This document shows positions 8,737-18,097 of a stretch of 34,039 bases of DNA, piece by piece. Position numbers and translations under genes: made by a program. The notes under the pieces were generated by a model, which ran no database searches, was not told where the DNA came from, and worked only from the letters and a program-made list of their open reading frames with translations. Position 1 is the stretch's first letter. Every line of letters begins with the position of its first letter. Source of the stretch: Methylobacter sp. (GTDB taxonomy: Bacteria; Pseudomonadota; Gammaproteobacteria; Methylococcales; Methylomonadaceae); assembly GCA_030699385.1 (NCBI GenBank), contig JAUYMY010000004.1:1-34039 (forward strand). Reading direction: 5' to 3'.

Positions 8737-9231
8737 TTAATGACATAACACCTTTTGCAGCTTTAAAAAACTGTAACTGAAAGCGGCAGCAGGATCATCG
8801 TTTACCTCTTCCCGCGCTACCTCAAGCCATTGTTTGGCATCAATTTTTGGAAAAAAAGTATCGCCGTCAAAATCCTGATGTATTTGTGTTAAATACAGGG
8901 TATCGGCAAGCGGCAGCATCGACTGGTAAAGCGCAGAGCCGCCGATAATAAATACCTCGTCGGCGTCGCTGCAATGCGCCAGTGCCTGCTCAATGTCATT
9001 AAAAACCAGACAGCCCGGCTGGTGGTAAGTAGGATTCCTGCTGATGATGATATTGGTACGCCCCGGCAGCGGCCTGCCGATGGACTCGTAGGTTTTGCGG
9101 CCCATTAAAATAGGCGCGCCTAGAGTGATTTGTTTAAATTTTTTCAGGTCGGCAGATAAATGCCAGGGCATTTTATTGTCCAGGCCAATAACCCGGTTGC
9201 TCGCCATCGCGACGATAAGTGATATTTTCAT
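8737..9231 (-). CDS. folA: dihydrofolate reductase FolA
   Basis: This 164-aa enzyme reduces dihydrofolate to tetrahydrofolate with NADPH. The N-terminal strand ISLIVAMASNRVIG, the substrate loop MPWHLSADLKKFK with the catalytic acid Asp28, GRKTYESIGRPLPGRTNIIISR and the NADPH-binding FIIGGSALYQ are all present. Length matches bacterial FolA. It is divergent from the asparaginase gene, with only 46 bases between the two start codons, so their promoters must be compact or overlap. Confidence 0.97.
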   Translation of the reverse strand: MKISLIVAMASNRVIGLDNKMPWHLSADLKKFKQITLGAPILMGRKTYESIGRPLPGRTNIIISRNPTYHQPGCLVFNDIEQALAHCSDADEVFIIGGSALYQSMLPLADTLYLTQIHQDFDGDTFFPKIDAKQWLEVAREEVNDDPAAAFSYSFLKLQKVLCH

Positions 9232-9277
9232 GTTATTGCAGTATGCTTTTGGAAATTAATTTACCCCGCATCATACT

Positions 9278-10294
9278 ATGAAAAATATACTGGTTGTATT
9301 TACCGGCGGCACCATAGGCTCTGTTGCCGCTGACGGCATCATCAGCCCCGAAAGCGGCACGTCGTTCCAGTTGATTCGCCTGTTTCAACAGCAGTACGCA
9401 GAGCATCAGGACATCCGTTTCGACACCCTTCAGCCGCTACAGCTGTTAAGCGAAAATTTGGCTCCAGCGGCGTGGCCAATACTGATTGCCGCGATTGAAG
9501 CCGCGCAACCTCTGCAATACGACGGCATCATCATCACTCACGGCACCGACACGCTGGCTTATACCGGGTGCGCATTAAGCTTTTATTTTAACGCTTGCCC
9601 CATTCCGCTGCTGCTGGTTTCCAGCAATTACCCGCTAAATCATGCCCAAGCCAATGGCGTGGACAATTTTATCTGCGCTGTTGAATTCATTCGGCAAATA
9701 AAAAGCGCCGGGGTTTTTGTGCCTTATCGTAATCCGCAGCACACAACACAGCTGCATCAAGCCACGCGTTTGGTTTGTTCATTGCAGTTGAGCAGTGATT
9801 TTTTCAGCGTCCAGGGGCAGAGTTATCGGCACTTCGACAAGCGGCAGTTTTCGCCAGTGATGCAGCCTATGCCACAAACGGCGCGTCGCTCTTTCCCATT
9901 AAAAGCCGATTTTTCCGCGCGCATCCTGATGATAAAACCCTATCCCGGATTGGATTACAGCTGTTTTAACCTGGACGCTATTGATGCGGTTTTGCATGAT
10001 TTATACCATTCCGGCACCGCTTGCGCCTCATCAGAATGGGGCGAAAATCATTCGTTAGTTGAATTTATCAAACGCTGCGCGCAACGTGCTATTCCGGTTT
10101 ATCTCGCGCCTGCGCTTAAATCAGTCGATGCCTATCACAGCACCCGAGTTTTAATCGAGCAGGGCGCTCACACCATTTGGAATATGTCGATCGAGGCCGC
10201 CTATGTCAAATTGCTACTGGCTTATGGGAATATTGATGGCGTCGAAAACATCATGGATTTTATGGCGATGGATATTGCCGGAGAGCATCTGTAA
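9278..10294 (+). CDS. L-asparaginase family protein
   Basis: This 338-aa protein belongs to the asparaginase/glutaminase family, which hydrolyses asparagine to aspartate and ammonia. The first catalytic motif is at the N-terminus (LVVFTGGTIGS, nucleophile Thr in TGGTIG) and the second is ITHGTDTLAYTG near 88-99. There is no signal peptide, which favours the cytoplasmic type I (AnsA-like) form. The C-terminal half is more divergent than the N-terminal half, so substrate preference is less certain. It is monocistronic, and the DnaA-box palindrome follows 17 bases after the stop. Confidence 0.85.
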   Translation: MKNILVVFTGGTIGSVAADGIISPESGTSFQLIRLFQQQYAEHQDIRFDTLQPLQLLSENLAPAAWPILIAAIEAAQPLQYDGIIITHGTDTLAYTGCALSFYFNACPIPLLLVSSNYPLNHAQANGVDNFICAVEFIRQIKSAGVFVPYRNPQHTTQLHQATRLVCSLQLSSDFFSVQGQSYRHFDKRQFSPVMQPMPQTARRSFPLKADFSARILMIKPYPGLDYSCFNLDAIDAVLHDLYHSGTACASSEWGENHSLVEFIKRCAQRAIPVYLAPALKSVDAYHSTRVLIEQGAHTIWNMSIEAAYVKLLLAYGNIDGVENIMDFMAMDIAGEHL

Positions 10295-10310
10295 TTGGGC
10301 TTGTTAACCG

Positions 10311-10345
10311 ACAGAGTTATCCACATTTTCTGTGGATAACTCTGT
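10311..10345. promoter_or_regulatory. perfect palindrome with two inverted DnaA boxes
   Basis: Two perfectly complementary 15-base arms (ACAGAGTTATCCACA and its reverse complement) flank the loop TTTTC. Each arm contains TTATCCACA (10317-10325, and inverted at 10331-10339), which fits the DnaA box consensus TTATNCACA exactly. No T-run follows, so it is not a classical intrinsic terminator, although its place just after a stop codon would allow a 3'-end role. DnaA binding or titration is inference. Confidence 0.6.
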
Positions 10346-10667
10346 GTGTAAGCTGAAAATAATGCCGCTAACTATTCACTTCTTAAGCTTTTTTGTCAAA
10401 TCGGCCAGATTATGCCCAAGGCCTGTTTTTGTCACTACATAATAATAACTATCAATGACTTAGAGTAGCCGATAGCGATGTTATGCGTACTATTTTGCAG
10501 TCCGAATGAAGTCTTACGGCTATCTGATTGAAACCTTAACCTATTGTGCCGGCCTGTGGAAAAGAGGATTTAGTGAAAATTGTTGTCAAGCGTTATTTGT
10601 ATATTTTTTAGGCTGTTTTCATTACACTCAACGGCTTTTGATCGCGTCTTATAAGCCTTATTTTGTT
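10346..10667. other. non-coding stretch upstream of the carbonic anhydrase gene
   Basis: About 320 bases between the DnaA-box palindrome and the carbonic anhydrase start. The carbonic anhydrase frame stays open back to 10506, but the translated extension resembles no signal or domain and would bury the lipoprotein signal. I see no RNA gene, clear promoter or repeat here. Confidence 0.4.
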
Positions 10668-11417
10668 ATGAACTACCCAGCCATTGCGCTTAATACCTGG
10701 AAATTATTTTTACCGATTCCGTTAATCTTGTCATTAGCCGCGTGCCAACAAGAAGCGATCAAAACGTATAATCAGCCGGTTCTTGATCCGGGCCGGCATC
10801 AATCGCCCATTAATATTTTTACCAAAGCCACTCACAGGGAGTTTGAAGATCAGCATTTTACGATTCATTTTCAGGACAAGGTCAACGCGGTAGAAAATCT
10901 CGGTCACACCATACAACTTGATTTTGCCCAGGGCAGCACGATAACCGCCAGCGGCATTACCTATGATTTCAAACAAATGCATTTCCATACGCCTTCCGAA
11001 CATCTGATTGATGGCATTACCTACCCGATGGAACTGCATATTGTCAGTGAGGAAGAAAATTCCGCCGCGCCGCATTATCTGGTGATTGCCGTGCTCTTTA
11101 AAATGGGCGAAGAAAACCGCTTTATTAATGAATTTTTAAACACGGTGCCTAAACATGAGCACAGTAAGGCTAGTGTTGAAACTGACCGCATCAAGTTAAG
11201 AGACCTTTTTACCGCCATGCCGATGGAAAATTTAGGCCATCATTACCATTACCAAGGCTCATTAACCACGCCGCCTTATAGTGAGAATGTCAGTTGGTTT
11301 GTACTGAAAAAGATTTTTGAAGCGTCGCCTGAACAAATCCAAACGATTAACAACATTGAAGGCAATAACGCCCGACATCTTGAACCTAAAAATGACCGGG
11401 TTATTGAGGATAATTAG
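10668..11417 (+). CDS. alpha-class carbonic anhydrase, lipoprotein
   Basis: This 249-aa zinc enzyme interconverts CO2 and bicarbonate. RHQSPINI at the start of the domain, the zinc ligands in QMHFHTPSEH (two His) and ELHIV (third His), and the Thr-containing SLTTPPYSENVSWFVL loop are the alpha-class signature. Starting at the ATG at 10668 gives a good lipoprotein signal (KLFLPIPLILSLAAC) with the lipidation Cys about 27 residues in, so the enzyme should be anchored in the cell envelope. The frame is open to 10506, but that extension has no support. A periplasmic CO2/bicarbonate role would suit a methanotroph, but the host is inferred. Confidence 0.92.
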   Translation: MNYPAIALNTWKLFLPIPLILSLAACQQEAIKTYNQPVLDPGRHQSPINIFTKATHREFEDQHFTIHFQDKVNAVENLGHTIQLDFAQGSTITASGITYDFKQMHFHTPSEHLIDGITYPMELHIVSEEENSAAPHYLVIAVLFKMGEENRFINEFLNTVPKHEHSKASVETDRIKLRDLFTAMPMENLGHHYHYQGSLTTPPYSENVSWFVLKKIFEASPEQIQTINNIEGNNARHLEPKNDRVIEDN

Positions 11418-11521
11418 GTGATTATCTGTGAAATACGAAAGGGTGCCGATAGATAGCTTATAATGTGCACTGTTAGAAATCCCCTGAACAGGGATGTTTC
11501 AGACCGACAAGGTATTTTCAA

Positions 11522-11854
11522 ATGAAAGAATATGAACAAGTACGCACTAATTTAATTGAAATGCTGGAAGATCTTGATGATCGGCTGGCTAAAATTACCC
11601 ATGATGTGAAAGAGCCTTTAGACAAGGACTTTGGCGAACAGGCAACGCAGGCCGAAAATAATGAAGTTCTGGATGGTTTGGGCAATGCGGCAAGAACGGA
11701 AATGGACAAAGTCAAGCAGGCTATTTCCAGAATAGACCAAGGCCAGTACGGGCTGTGCCTGATGTGCGGGGAGCCTATCAGTAAAGAACGCTTGCAAGTC
11801 GTGCCTTATACCTGTCTGTGTATAAATTGCGCCAGTCAGACGGATAAGGAATAA
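11522..11854 (+). CDS. DksA/TraR-family zinc-finger protein (short form)
   Basis: This 110-aa protein has an N-terminal coiled coil and a C-terminal C4 zinc finger (CLMC, 17 residues, CINC). The tip between the coil helices reads PLDKDFGEQATQAENNEVLD; acidic residues at the tip reach into the RNA polymerase secondary channel in DksA and TraR. It is shorter than E. coli DksA (151 aa) and belongs to the widespread group of about 110 aa. The likely role is modulation of RNA polymerase, possibly with ppGpp. It is monocistronic, with a TATAAT at 11459-11464 upstream. Confidence 0.85.
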   Translation: MKEYEQVRTNLIEMLEDLDDRLAKITHDVKEPLDKDFGEQATQAENNEVLDGLGNAARTEMDKVKQAISRIDQGQYGLCLMCGEPISKERLQVVPYTCLCINCASQTDKE

Positions 11855-11935
11855 AAACGAAAGTGCTTTAGGCTTGTTGCAACGGCCTTATTGTTGGGAT
11901 ATTTTTTATTTATTAACCGGAAGTTATAAATCTTT

Positions 11936-11964
11936 TTGTTTAAAAGGCTTGTCCACCTTATAAT
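11936..11964 (+). promoter_or_regulatory. sigma-70-like promoter of ompH
   Basis: TTGTTT at 11936-11941 and TATAAT at 11959-11964 are 17 bases apart. The -10 box is perfect and the -35 box matches three of six positions. Transcription would start near 11971, leaving a leader of about 70 bases before the ompH ATG. Confidence 0.5.
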
Positions 11965-12043
11965 TTGGCAAAACTTTCAAGTTTTTTCCACTTTATTTAT
12001 TTCATCACCCCTTATTCGACCACAACCGGAGACCTGTTTAACA

Positions 12044-12544
12044 ATGAAAATGAAAATTGCCTTCTTTTTAGGATTGTTGCTTATTACCAACGTAAGCTTT
12101 GCTGACTTAAAGGTTGGCTTTGTCAATATACCTGCCGTTCTTGAAAAAGCCCCTCAAGCCGAAAAAGCCAAAAAACGTCTGGAACAAGAATTTTCGCCGC
12201 GCGACAAGCAATTGGTCGCCCAGCAAAAAGAAATTCAAGGCATGGATGAAAGAATGGCGCGTGATTCGGCGGTCATGGGTGAATCTGAGCGCGTTAATAT
12301 GGAAAAAAACATCCTGAACAAGAAACGGGATGCAAAAAGGGCTCAACAAGAATTTAGCGAAGATTTTAATGTGCGTCGTAATGAAGAATTGGGCAAGCTG
12401 CAAGGCCGCATTGTTGAAGTGATCCGCGACATCGCCAAAAATCAAAACTTTGATTTATTGCTCACTGATGGCGTTATTTATGCCAGCGAGCAAGTTGACG
12501 TGACCGCGCAAGTTCAACAAAAACTATCAGCCATGCCTAATTAA
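12044..12544 (+). CDS. OmpH/Skp family periplasmic chaperone
   Basis: This 166-aa protein has a Sec signal peptide (KIAFFLGLLLITNVSFA) and then the Skp core: KVGFVNIPAVLEKAP, a long charged coiled-coil hairpin (about 45-130, rich in Lys, Glu, Gln) and the C-terminal strand NFDLLLTDGVIYAS. Skp trimers hold unfolded outer-membrane proteins in the periplasm. The frame is open to 11936, but that region carries the promoter, and the ATG at 12044 has CCGGAGA upstream plus a proper signal peptide. The usual neighbours (bamA, lpxD) are absent, so this is a detached copy. Confidence 0.88.
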   Translation: MKMKIAFFLGLLLITNVSFADLKVGFVNIPAVLEKAPQAEKAKKRLEQEFSPRDKQLVAQQKEIQGMDERMARDSAVMGESERVNMEKNILNKKRDAKRAQQEFSEDFNVRRNEELGKLQGRIVEVIRDIAKNQNFDLLLTDGVIYASEQVDVTAQVQQKLSAMPN

Positions 12545-12584
12545 TTGGCATCAATGGCGCTGCTTAAACAGCGTTAGATAGATA

Positions 12585-12622
12585 AAAAAAGCGAAAGGCG
12601 GGATTCCACCTTTCGCTTTTTT
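12585..12622. terminator. bidirectional intrinsic terminator
   Basis: AAAAAAGCGAAAGG (12585-12598) and CCTTTCGCTTTTTT (12609-12622) form a perfect 14-base stem with a 10-base loop. T-runs exist on both strands. It lies between the convergent ompH and ubiD and can end transcription from both sides. Confidence 0.9.
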
Positions 12623-12659
12623 GTTTAACAAGGGACTTGGTTTTATCCGTATCGTTACG

Positions 12660-14120
12660 TTAAAACAGCGTAGCCCACATTGCATCGACTTTCTTGATTA
12701 CTTCCGGCGACATTTGAATCGTCCGCCCCCATTCCCTGTTAGTTTCCCCCGGCCATTTATTGGTCGCATCAAAGCCCACTTTGGAGCCCAAGCCTGAAAC
12801 CGGCGAGGCGAAATCCAGATAATCAATCGGCGTGTTTTCCAGTATCGTCAAATCCCGAACCGGGTCCATACGCGTGGTCATCGCCCAAATCACATCTTGC
12901 CAGTTGCGCACATCGACATCATCATCGACCACGATGACAAACTTGGTGTACATGAATTGGCGCAAAAATGACCAAGTGCCGAGCATGACCCGTTTGGCAT
13001 GGCCGGGATATTGTTTTTTCATGCTGATGACCGCCATGCGGTAGGAACAGCCTTCCGGCGGCAGATAAAAATCGACGATTTCCGGGAATTGTTTTTGCAA
13101 AATGGGCACGAATACTTCATTGAGCGCCACGCCTAAAATCGCCGGTTCATCGGGCGGTTTGCCGGTGTAGGTGCTGTGATAAATCGGCGCCTGACGCTGG
13201 GTAATACGCTCGATGGTGAATACCGGAAAATCGGCGACTTCGTTGTAGTAGCCGGTGTGGTCGCCGTAAGGGCCTTCGGCGGCAAATTCGCCCGGATAAA
13301 TAAAGCCTTCCAGCACGATTTCCGCGCTAGCAGGGACTTGCAGGTCATTAATCAGCGATTTGGCGACTTCGGTCTTGCTGCCGCGTAATAAGCCGGCAAA
13401 AGCGTATTCGGACAGCGAATCCGGCACTGGCGTGACGGCGGCAAGAATGGTTGCGGGGTCTGCGCCCAAAGCCACCGAAACCGGATAGGGTTTGCCGGGA
13501 TGGGCGGCCTGGAATTCTTTAAAATCCAACGCGCCGCCACGGTGCGCCAGCCAGCGCATGATGACTTTATTTTTGGCGATAACCTGCATACGGTAAATGC
13601 CGAGATTCTGCCGCTCTTTGTTCGGCCCCCGGGTAATGACCAGCGGCCAGGTAATCAACGGCGCAGCGTCTTCCGGCCAGCAGGTCTGAATCGGGTAAAC
13701 GCCCAAATCGATTTCGTCGCCTACCCGCACCAGTTCCTGGCACGGCGGCGAACTGACTATTTTAGGCGCCATGTTCAGCACTTGCTTGAACACCGGAAAT
13801 TTCTTCCAGGCGTCTTTCATGCCTTTCGGTGGTTCCGGTTCTTTCAGATAAGCCAACAGCTCGCCGATACCGCGCAACTCAGTCACCGAATCCGCGCCCA
13901 TGCCCATCGCAACGCGGCGCGGCGTACCGAACAGGTTGGCCAGCACCGGGATATTGCCGCCTTTGGGGTTTTCAAACAGCAACGCAGGGCCGCCCTGTTT
14001 TAAAACGCGGTCGCAAATTTCGGTCATTTCCAAGTACGGGTCGACTTCGACAGTAACGCGCTTGAGTTCACCCTGTTTTTCCAGTTGCTTGATGAAATCG
14101 CGCAGGTCTTTGTAGATCAT
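12660..14120 (-). CDS. ubiD: 4-hydroxy-3-polyprenylbenzoate decarboxylase UbiD
   Basis: This 486-aa prenylated-FMN-dependent decarboxylase of ubiquinone biosynthesis removes the carboxyl group from 4-hydroxy-3-polyprenylbenzoate. Visible features are [17 protein letters not shown] at the N-terminus, the cofactor region NLGIYRMQV and [10 protein letters not shown], and the active-site acids Glu278/Glu282 with Asp287 in [18 protein letters not shown]. Length matches E. coli UbiD. Its start codon overlaps the prlC stop (ATGA), so translation is coupled. It is the last gene of the leftward run and ends before the terminator at 12585. The flavin prenyltransferase UbiX is not in the window. Confidence 0.96.
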   Translation of the reverse strand: MIYKDLRDFIKQLEKQGELKRVTVEVDPYLEMTEICDRVLKQGGPALLFENPKGGNIPVLANLFGTPRRVAMGMGADSVTELRGIGELLAYLKEPEPPKGMKDAWKKFPVFKQVLNMAPKIVSSPPCQELVRVGDEIDLGVYPIQTCWPEDAAPLITWPLVITRGPNKERQNLGIYRMQVIAKNKVIMRWLAHRGGALDFKEFQAAHPGKPYPVSVALGADPATILAAVTPVPDSLSEYAFAGLLRGSKTEVAKSLINDLQVPASAEIVLEGFIYPGEFAAEGPYGDHTGYYNEVADFPVFTIERITQRQAPIYHSTYTGKPPDEPAILGVALNEVFVPILQKQFPEIVDFYLPPEGCSYRMAVISMKKQYPGHAKRVMLGTWSFLRQFMYTKFVIVVDDDVDVRNWQDVIWAMTTRMDPVRDLTILENTPIDYLDFASPVSGLGSKVGFDATNKWPGETNREWGRTIQMSPEVIKKVDAMWATLF

Positions 14121-16207
14121 GCCGCGATGCCGTTATGCCGGAGCAAGGCGTCAATGGTGGGTTTTCGGCCACGAAAGTTGACAAACAAGTCCATCGCGTT
14201 TTGGCTCCCGCCTTGTTCCAGAATGTTGTGTAAGAACGCTTTGCCGGTTTCGGCATCGAAAATGCCTTTTTCTTCAAATAATGAGAATGCGTCGCTAGAC
14301 AGCACTTCCGCCCATTTGTAGCTGTAATACCCGGCCGCATAACCGCCCGCAAAAATGTGCGAGAAGCTGTGCGCAAAGCGGTTGAATTTGGGCGGCCGGA
14401 CAACGGCGACCTGCTCTCTGACTTGCTCCAGCGTTTCATAGATGCGGCCGCCTTTGTCCGGTTCATAGTCGCGGTGTATTTTGAAATCGAATAGGCTAAA
14501 TTCTAGTTGCCGCACCATAATCATGCCGGCCTGAAAGTTTTTCGCTGCAATCATTTTATCGAACAATGCATCCGGCAATTTTTCGTCGGTTTGCGCCGCG
14601 CCAGTTCCCGACTGGCTTGCGGCATACACGCCATCCCTGGCGATATAATGGCCGGACATCAGTGCGACTGCTTCTTTCTCCCAGCACCAGTTTTCCATGA
14701 ATTGGCTGGGCAGCTCGACCGCATCCCATTCCACGCCGTTAATGCCGGACACGCCCAGATGGTCGACTTGGGTCAGCATGTGGTGCAAGCCGTGGCCAAA
14801 TTCATGGAACAATGTAGTCACATCGTCGTGAGTCAATAAGGCCGGTGTGTCGCCGGTCGGTGGGGTAAAGTTGCAGGTCAAATAGGCAACCGGCGTTTGA
14901 ATGCCGTCGTCCGAGCGTTTACGGCTGACGCAATCATCCATCCAGGCGCCACCGCGTTTTTTAGCGCGGGCATAAAGGTCGAAATAAAACTGACCGCGCA
15001 GTTGGCCATTTTGGTCGTGTATCTGGAAAAAACGCAGGTCGGGATGATAGCTGTCAAAATCGTTAATCTCGGCTATCTGCAAGCCGTACAATTTTTCGAC
15101 AATGGCAAACAGGCCGGGCAGGACGCGGGTGATCGGGAAATAGGCTTTCACTTCTTCCTGCGACAACTGATAAAAATGCTGGCGCATTTTTTCCGAATAA
15201 TAAGTCATATCCCAGCTTTGCAGGTCGCTGATGCCGTAATGCTGCTTGGCAAAATCACGCAATTCAGCCAAATCTTTGCGCGCATGGCGCCAAGAGCGGT
15301 CGGCTAAATCTTCGAGAAAATCGGTGACATCCTGCGGTTTTTCCGCCATTTTGGTTGCTAATGACAGTTCCGCGTAATTGGCAAAACCCAGCAAACGCGC
15401 TTTTTCATGGCGCAAAGCGAGGATTTTTTCCATAATTTCGCTGTTGTCCCATTGTCCGGCATGGGGGCCTTGATCGGAGGCGCGGGTGGCGAAAGCTTCA
15501 TAATGTTCGCGGCGCAATTCGCGGTTATCGGCGTAAGTCAGCACCGAAATATAGGACGGGAATTGCAAGGTGATCATCCAGCCGTCTTGGTCGTGACTGG
15601 CTGCGGTCTGTCTGGCTTGTGCCAAAGCGGATTCAGGCAATCCGGCCAGATCCTGCTCGTCCCGAATCAGCTTGCTCCAGGCATTGGTAGCATCAAGCAG
15701 GTTTTCTTCGTAGTTGCTGGCTAATGCCGACAATTCCTGGCTGATGTCTTTGTAGCGCTGTTTTTTTTCAGCATCTAAATCAATGCCGGATAATTTGAAA
15801 TCTCTTAGCGCATTGTTGATGATTTTTTGCTGGGCAGTGTCCAGCGTGGCAAATTCGGCGCTGTCGGCAATAAAACGGTAGGCTTTAAACAAGGCTTCGT
15901 TTTGGCCCATTTCAGTCGAGTAGGCGCTGAGTTTGGGCAGGCAGGCATTGTAGGCATCGCGCAATTCGTCGCTGTTGACTACAGAATTTAGATGGCTGAC
16001 CGGCGACCACGCTTTGTTGAGTTTGTCGTCGACATTTTCCAAAGGCTCGATCAAGTTTTGCCAAGTGTAGTGTTGCGTTGCTTGAAGGTGTTGTTCGACG
16101 GACGCGCGCGCGTCGCTTAATAACTGGTCAATCGCCGGGACGACATGTTCTGGTTTTATCTTGGAAAATAGCGGCAGCGTGGAATTGGCTAATAAAGGAT
16201 TATTCAT
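14117..16207 (-). CDS. prlC: oligopeptidase A (M3 metallopeptidase) PrlC
   Basis: This 696-aa cytoplasmic zinc peptidase degrades short peptides, including cleaved signal peptides. The zinc site is HEFGH, with His468, Glu469 and His472 in [15 protein letters not shown]; the third ligand region [19 protein letters not shown] follows, as in M3A peptidases. The N-terminus NNPLL...[15 protein letters not shown] is typical of PrlC. Length fits (E. coli 680 aa). The stop overlaps the ubiD start, and the gene starts 7 bases after the HDOD gene stop, so all three are likely cotranscribed. Confidence 0.96.
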   Translation of the reverse strand: MNNPLLANSTLPLFSKIKPEHVVPAIDQLLSDARASVEQHLQATQHYTWQNLIEPLENVDDKLNKAWSPVSHLNSVVNSDELRDAYNACLPKLSAYSTEMGQNEALFKAYRFIADSAEFATLDTAQQKIINNALRDFKLSGIDLDAEKKQRYKDISQELSALASNYEENLLDATNAWSKLIRDEQDLAGLPESALAQARQTAASHDQDGWMITLQFPSYISVLTYADNRELRREHYEAFATRASDQGPHAGQWDNSEIMEKILALRHEKARLLGFANYAELSLATKMAEKPQDVTDFLEDLADRSWRHARKDLAELRDFAKQHYGISDLQSWDMTYYSEKMRQHFYQLSQEEVKAYFPITRVLPGLFAIVEKLYGLQIAEINDFDSYHPDLRFFQIHDQNGQLRGQFYFDLYARAKKRGGAWMDDCVSRKRSDDGIQTPVAYLTCNFTPPTGDTPALLTHDDVTTLFHEFGHGLHHMLTQVDHLGVSGINGVEWDAVELPSQFMENWCWEKEAVALMSGHYIARDGVYAASQSGTGAAQTDEKLPDALFDKMIAAKNFQAGMIMVRQLEFSLFDFKIHRDYEPDKGGRIYETLEQVREQVAVVRPPKFNRFAHSFSHIFAGGYAAGYYSYKWAEVLSSDAFSLFEEKGIFDAETGKAFLHNILEQGGSQNAMDLFVNFRGRKPTIDALLRHNGIAA

Positions 16208-16214
16208 AGTGGGC

Positions 16215-17579
16215 TCAGGAAAGAAAGTTCATGGCGGCAGCAATGCGGTGCTTGGCTCTGTGCAGCACATCCAGGGAAAAATCGGGCGTTAGTTTGCTGT
16301 TTTTAAGTTTGGTATAGGCGGGTATCGAATTCATATACGGTATTTCTTTGGCGCGGCTGGTGCCGAAATAACTGTGCAATTTGGCCATGATGACGATGTC
16401 GACCAAGTTGGGTTTATCGCCCTCGCTTTCATAGAACCAGTCTTCGGCGTACTTGGGAATCATGGTTAATTCGGGCGTAAAGCCCAAAGTATGCAAGACC
16501 AAGGTGCCAACTGCCGGATTCAAAAACGGAATGGCCGAGTCCAGTATGTCTAAATTTGGGTATTCAGTCGGATGCTGCTCGGCAAAATGCAAAATCGGTA
16601 TGGTACCGATGTCGCAGACCAGTCCGGCCAATAAGGCGTCTTCCGGGTTGACCGAGCCATTTTCCTGAGCCAACACAAAACTCAAGCTGGATATATACAG
16701 GCTGTTTTTCCATAAGGCTTGCATTTTTGCCATCAGTTGCGGATTTTGGCTGTAAAACAATTGTTTCAGGCTGATGCTCATGACCAGTTTGCGGGTTTGA
16801 TCCAGACCCAAGCGGGTCACTGCAGTATGGCAGTTGGTCACCGGCGAAATAGGCGAATACAGCGCGCTGTTGGCGAGCTGTATCAGTTTGGCGACGATGG
16901 AAGCGTCGACGCCGATAATTTTAACCACGTCATTGACGCCCAAATCTTTTTCCATCGCTTCTTTTAATTTTAGCGCGACATTGGGGAGAGAGGGCAGGCT
17001 GAGTTTGTTTTCCCGATACGCATTGGAAAAACTGGTAAAAAAACGGTTGTCGGCAAGTTGTTCAGGCAGTTCAATGTCAACCAGTTCAAAAGCAACCGAT
17101 TCTTGGTGGCTTTTGCCTAGCCATCGAGCGATAAAATCGCCTGAAATTGCCAGCACCGTGATGTCTGTTGTGGCCAATGCAGTGGCGCCGCAGAGTTTGC
17201 CGCTATTAAGCGGTAAATTGGACAGAGTGCTGCCGGCCGACAGGATGTAGCTGCTTTCGCTATTCGGATGCAGCTCAACGCTGCCCGAAAGCAGATAAAA
17301 AACCGATTGGGTTCGCTGGCCTAGCATGAAAACGATTGAATCTTTGCGGTAGCCTAGTGTGGTGTGGGGTAATTGCGCAACATAGGCGTCGTCCATATTG
17401 CGCAGCGGAACCAGTTTTTTGAGCGCCGCTAGCGGTTGTTTTTTATGTTCGGTGAAGACTGGGGCTGAACAGTCCAGTGCTTTATCGGGGCTGTCTTTAG
17501 GCTTAACGGCTTGTTTTGGAACCGGCTTGGCATCAGCGTTGCTGGGGGCGTGGGAAAACAGCTTGGTAAACCAATTCAT
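16215..17579 (-). CDS. HDOD-domain protein with N-terminal cyclic-nucleotide-binding-like domain
   Basis: This 454-aa cytoplasmic signalling protein opens with a Lys/Pro/Ala-rich linker. A CAP_ED-like beta-barrel follows (about 75-165: YRKDSIVFMLGQRTQSVFYL, then LSGSVELHPN). Next is an HDOD domain (about 195-400: LPSLPNVALKLKEAM, VVKIIGVDASIVAKLIQLAN, AVTRLGLDQTRKLV). HDOD domains are HD-like but lack the catalytic His-Asp pair and usually act as scaffolds. I do not see the RFGE-type ligand motif of true cAMP receptors, so nucleotide binding is unproven. It is in a run with prlC and the RDD gene; partner and role are unknown. Confidence 0.82.
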   Translation of the reverse strand: MNWFTKLFSHAPSNADAKPVPKQAVKPKDSPDKALDCSAPVFTEHKKQPLAALKKLVPLRNMDDAYVAQLPHTTLGYRKDSIVFMLGQRTQSVFYLLSGSVELHPNSESSYILSAGSTLSNLPLNSGKLCGATALATTDITVLAISGDFIARWLGKSHQESVAFELVDIELPEQLADNRFFTSFSNAYRENKLSLPSLPNVALKLKEAMEKDLGVNDVVKIIGVDASIVAKLIQLANSALYSPISPVTNCHTAVTRLGLDQTRKLVMSISLKQLFYSQNPQLMAKMQALWKNSLYISSLSFVLAQENGSVNPEDALLAGLVCDIGTIPILHFAEQHPTEYPNLDILDSAIPFLNPAVGTLVLHTLGFTPELTMIPKYAEDWFYESEGDKPNLVDIVIMAKLHSYFGTSRAKEIPYMNSIPAYTKLKNSKLTPDFSLDVLHRAKHRIAAAMNFLS

Positions 17580-17625
17580 GAGGACATCACTGATTATCTG
17601 ATTGAGCTATGGTTTTTGTAGCGGC

Positions 17626-18096
17626 CTAATGATGAAGGTCGGGAGCGTCGAAAAAAAGCGCTGTTTTAGAAAGGCGGTCATGCCAGCTACGCCGGTCTTT
17701 ATCGATAAGAATCCACCAGAAACCCAGGCCGAAAAATAGCCACGAAAATAGCGCGAAGGTGAAGCGGAGCGCGGCCTGTTTCCAGCTGATCGGTTGCCGA
17801 TCCAGCGTCAATACCCTGATTTTCCATGCGCGTAGCCCCAATGTTTGCCCGCCATGCGTCCAAAACCAAGCATAAAAAAAGAAGCTGACCAGCAGCAGAT
17901 ACAGGGGGAAATAAAATTGCTGGGCAGTGAACGCCTCTCCTGCATTTAACGGCAGCAACAGCGCCGTAGCGACAAATAACAGGGCAATCAGTAACAGAAC
18001 GTCATAGAGTATTACGGCTAGACGACGCAAAAAACCAGGCTTAGAAATAGCCTCATAACCTAGTTTTTGCTGTCTTTTTTTTGTTGGAGCGAGCAA
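17626..18096 (-). CDS. RDD family membrane protein
   Basis: This 156-aa protein has three predicted membrane segments (about 32-50, 62-83 and 108-130). The RDD hallmarks are FLRRLAVILYDVLLL at the first helix, GGQTLGLRAWKIRVL in the middle and DKDRRSWHDRLSKTALF at the C-terminus. Function is unknown for most members; some act in ion transport. The only reasonable start is TTG at 18096, one base after the stop of the upstream 59-aa ORF, which suggests reinitiation. It is probably in the same transcript as the HDOD gene. Confidence 0.82.
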   Translation of the reverse strand: MLAPTKKRQQKLGYEAISKPGFLRRLAVILYDVLLLIALLFVATALLLPLNAGEAFTAQQFYFPLYLLLVSFFFYAWFWTHGGQTLGLRAWKIRVLTLDRQPISWKQAALRFTFALFSWLFFGLGFWWILIDKDRRSWHDRLSKTALFFDAPDLHH

Positions 18097-18097
18097 A

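Noticed and set aside
10506..10667. N-terminal extension of the carbonic anhydrase
   Set aside because: The ATG at 10668 gives a complete lipoprotein signal with lipobox; the extension would bury it.
11451..11464. Full promoter for the DksA-like gene
   Set aside because: TATAAT at 11459 is perfect but no -35 box exists at 16-18 bases, so it is mentioned only in the gene entry.
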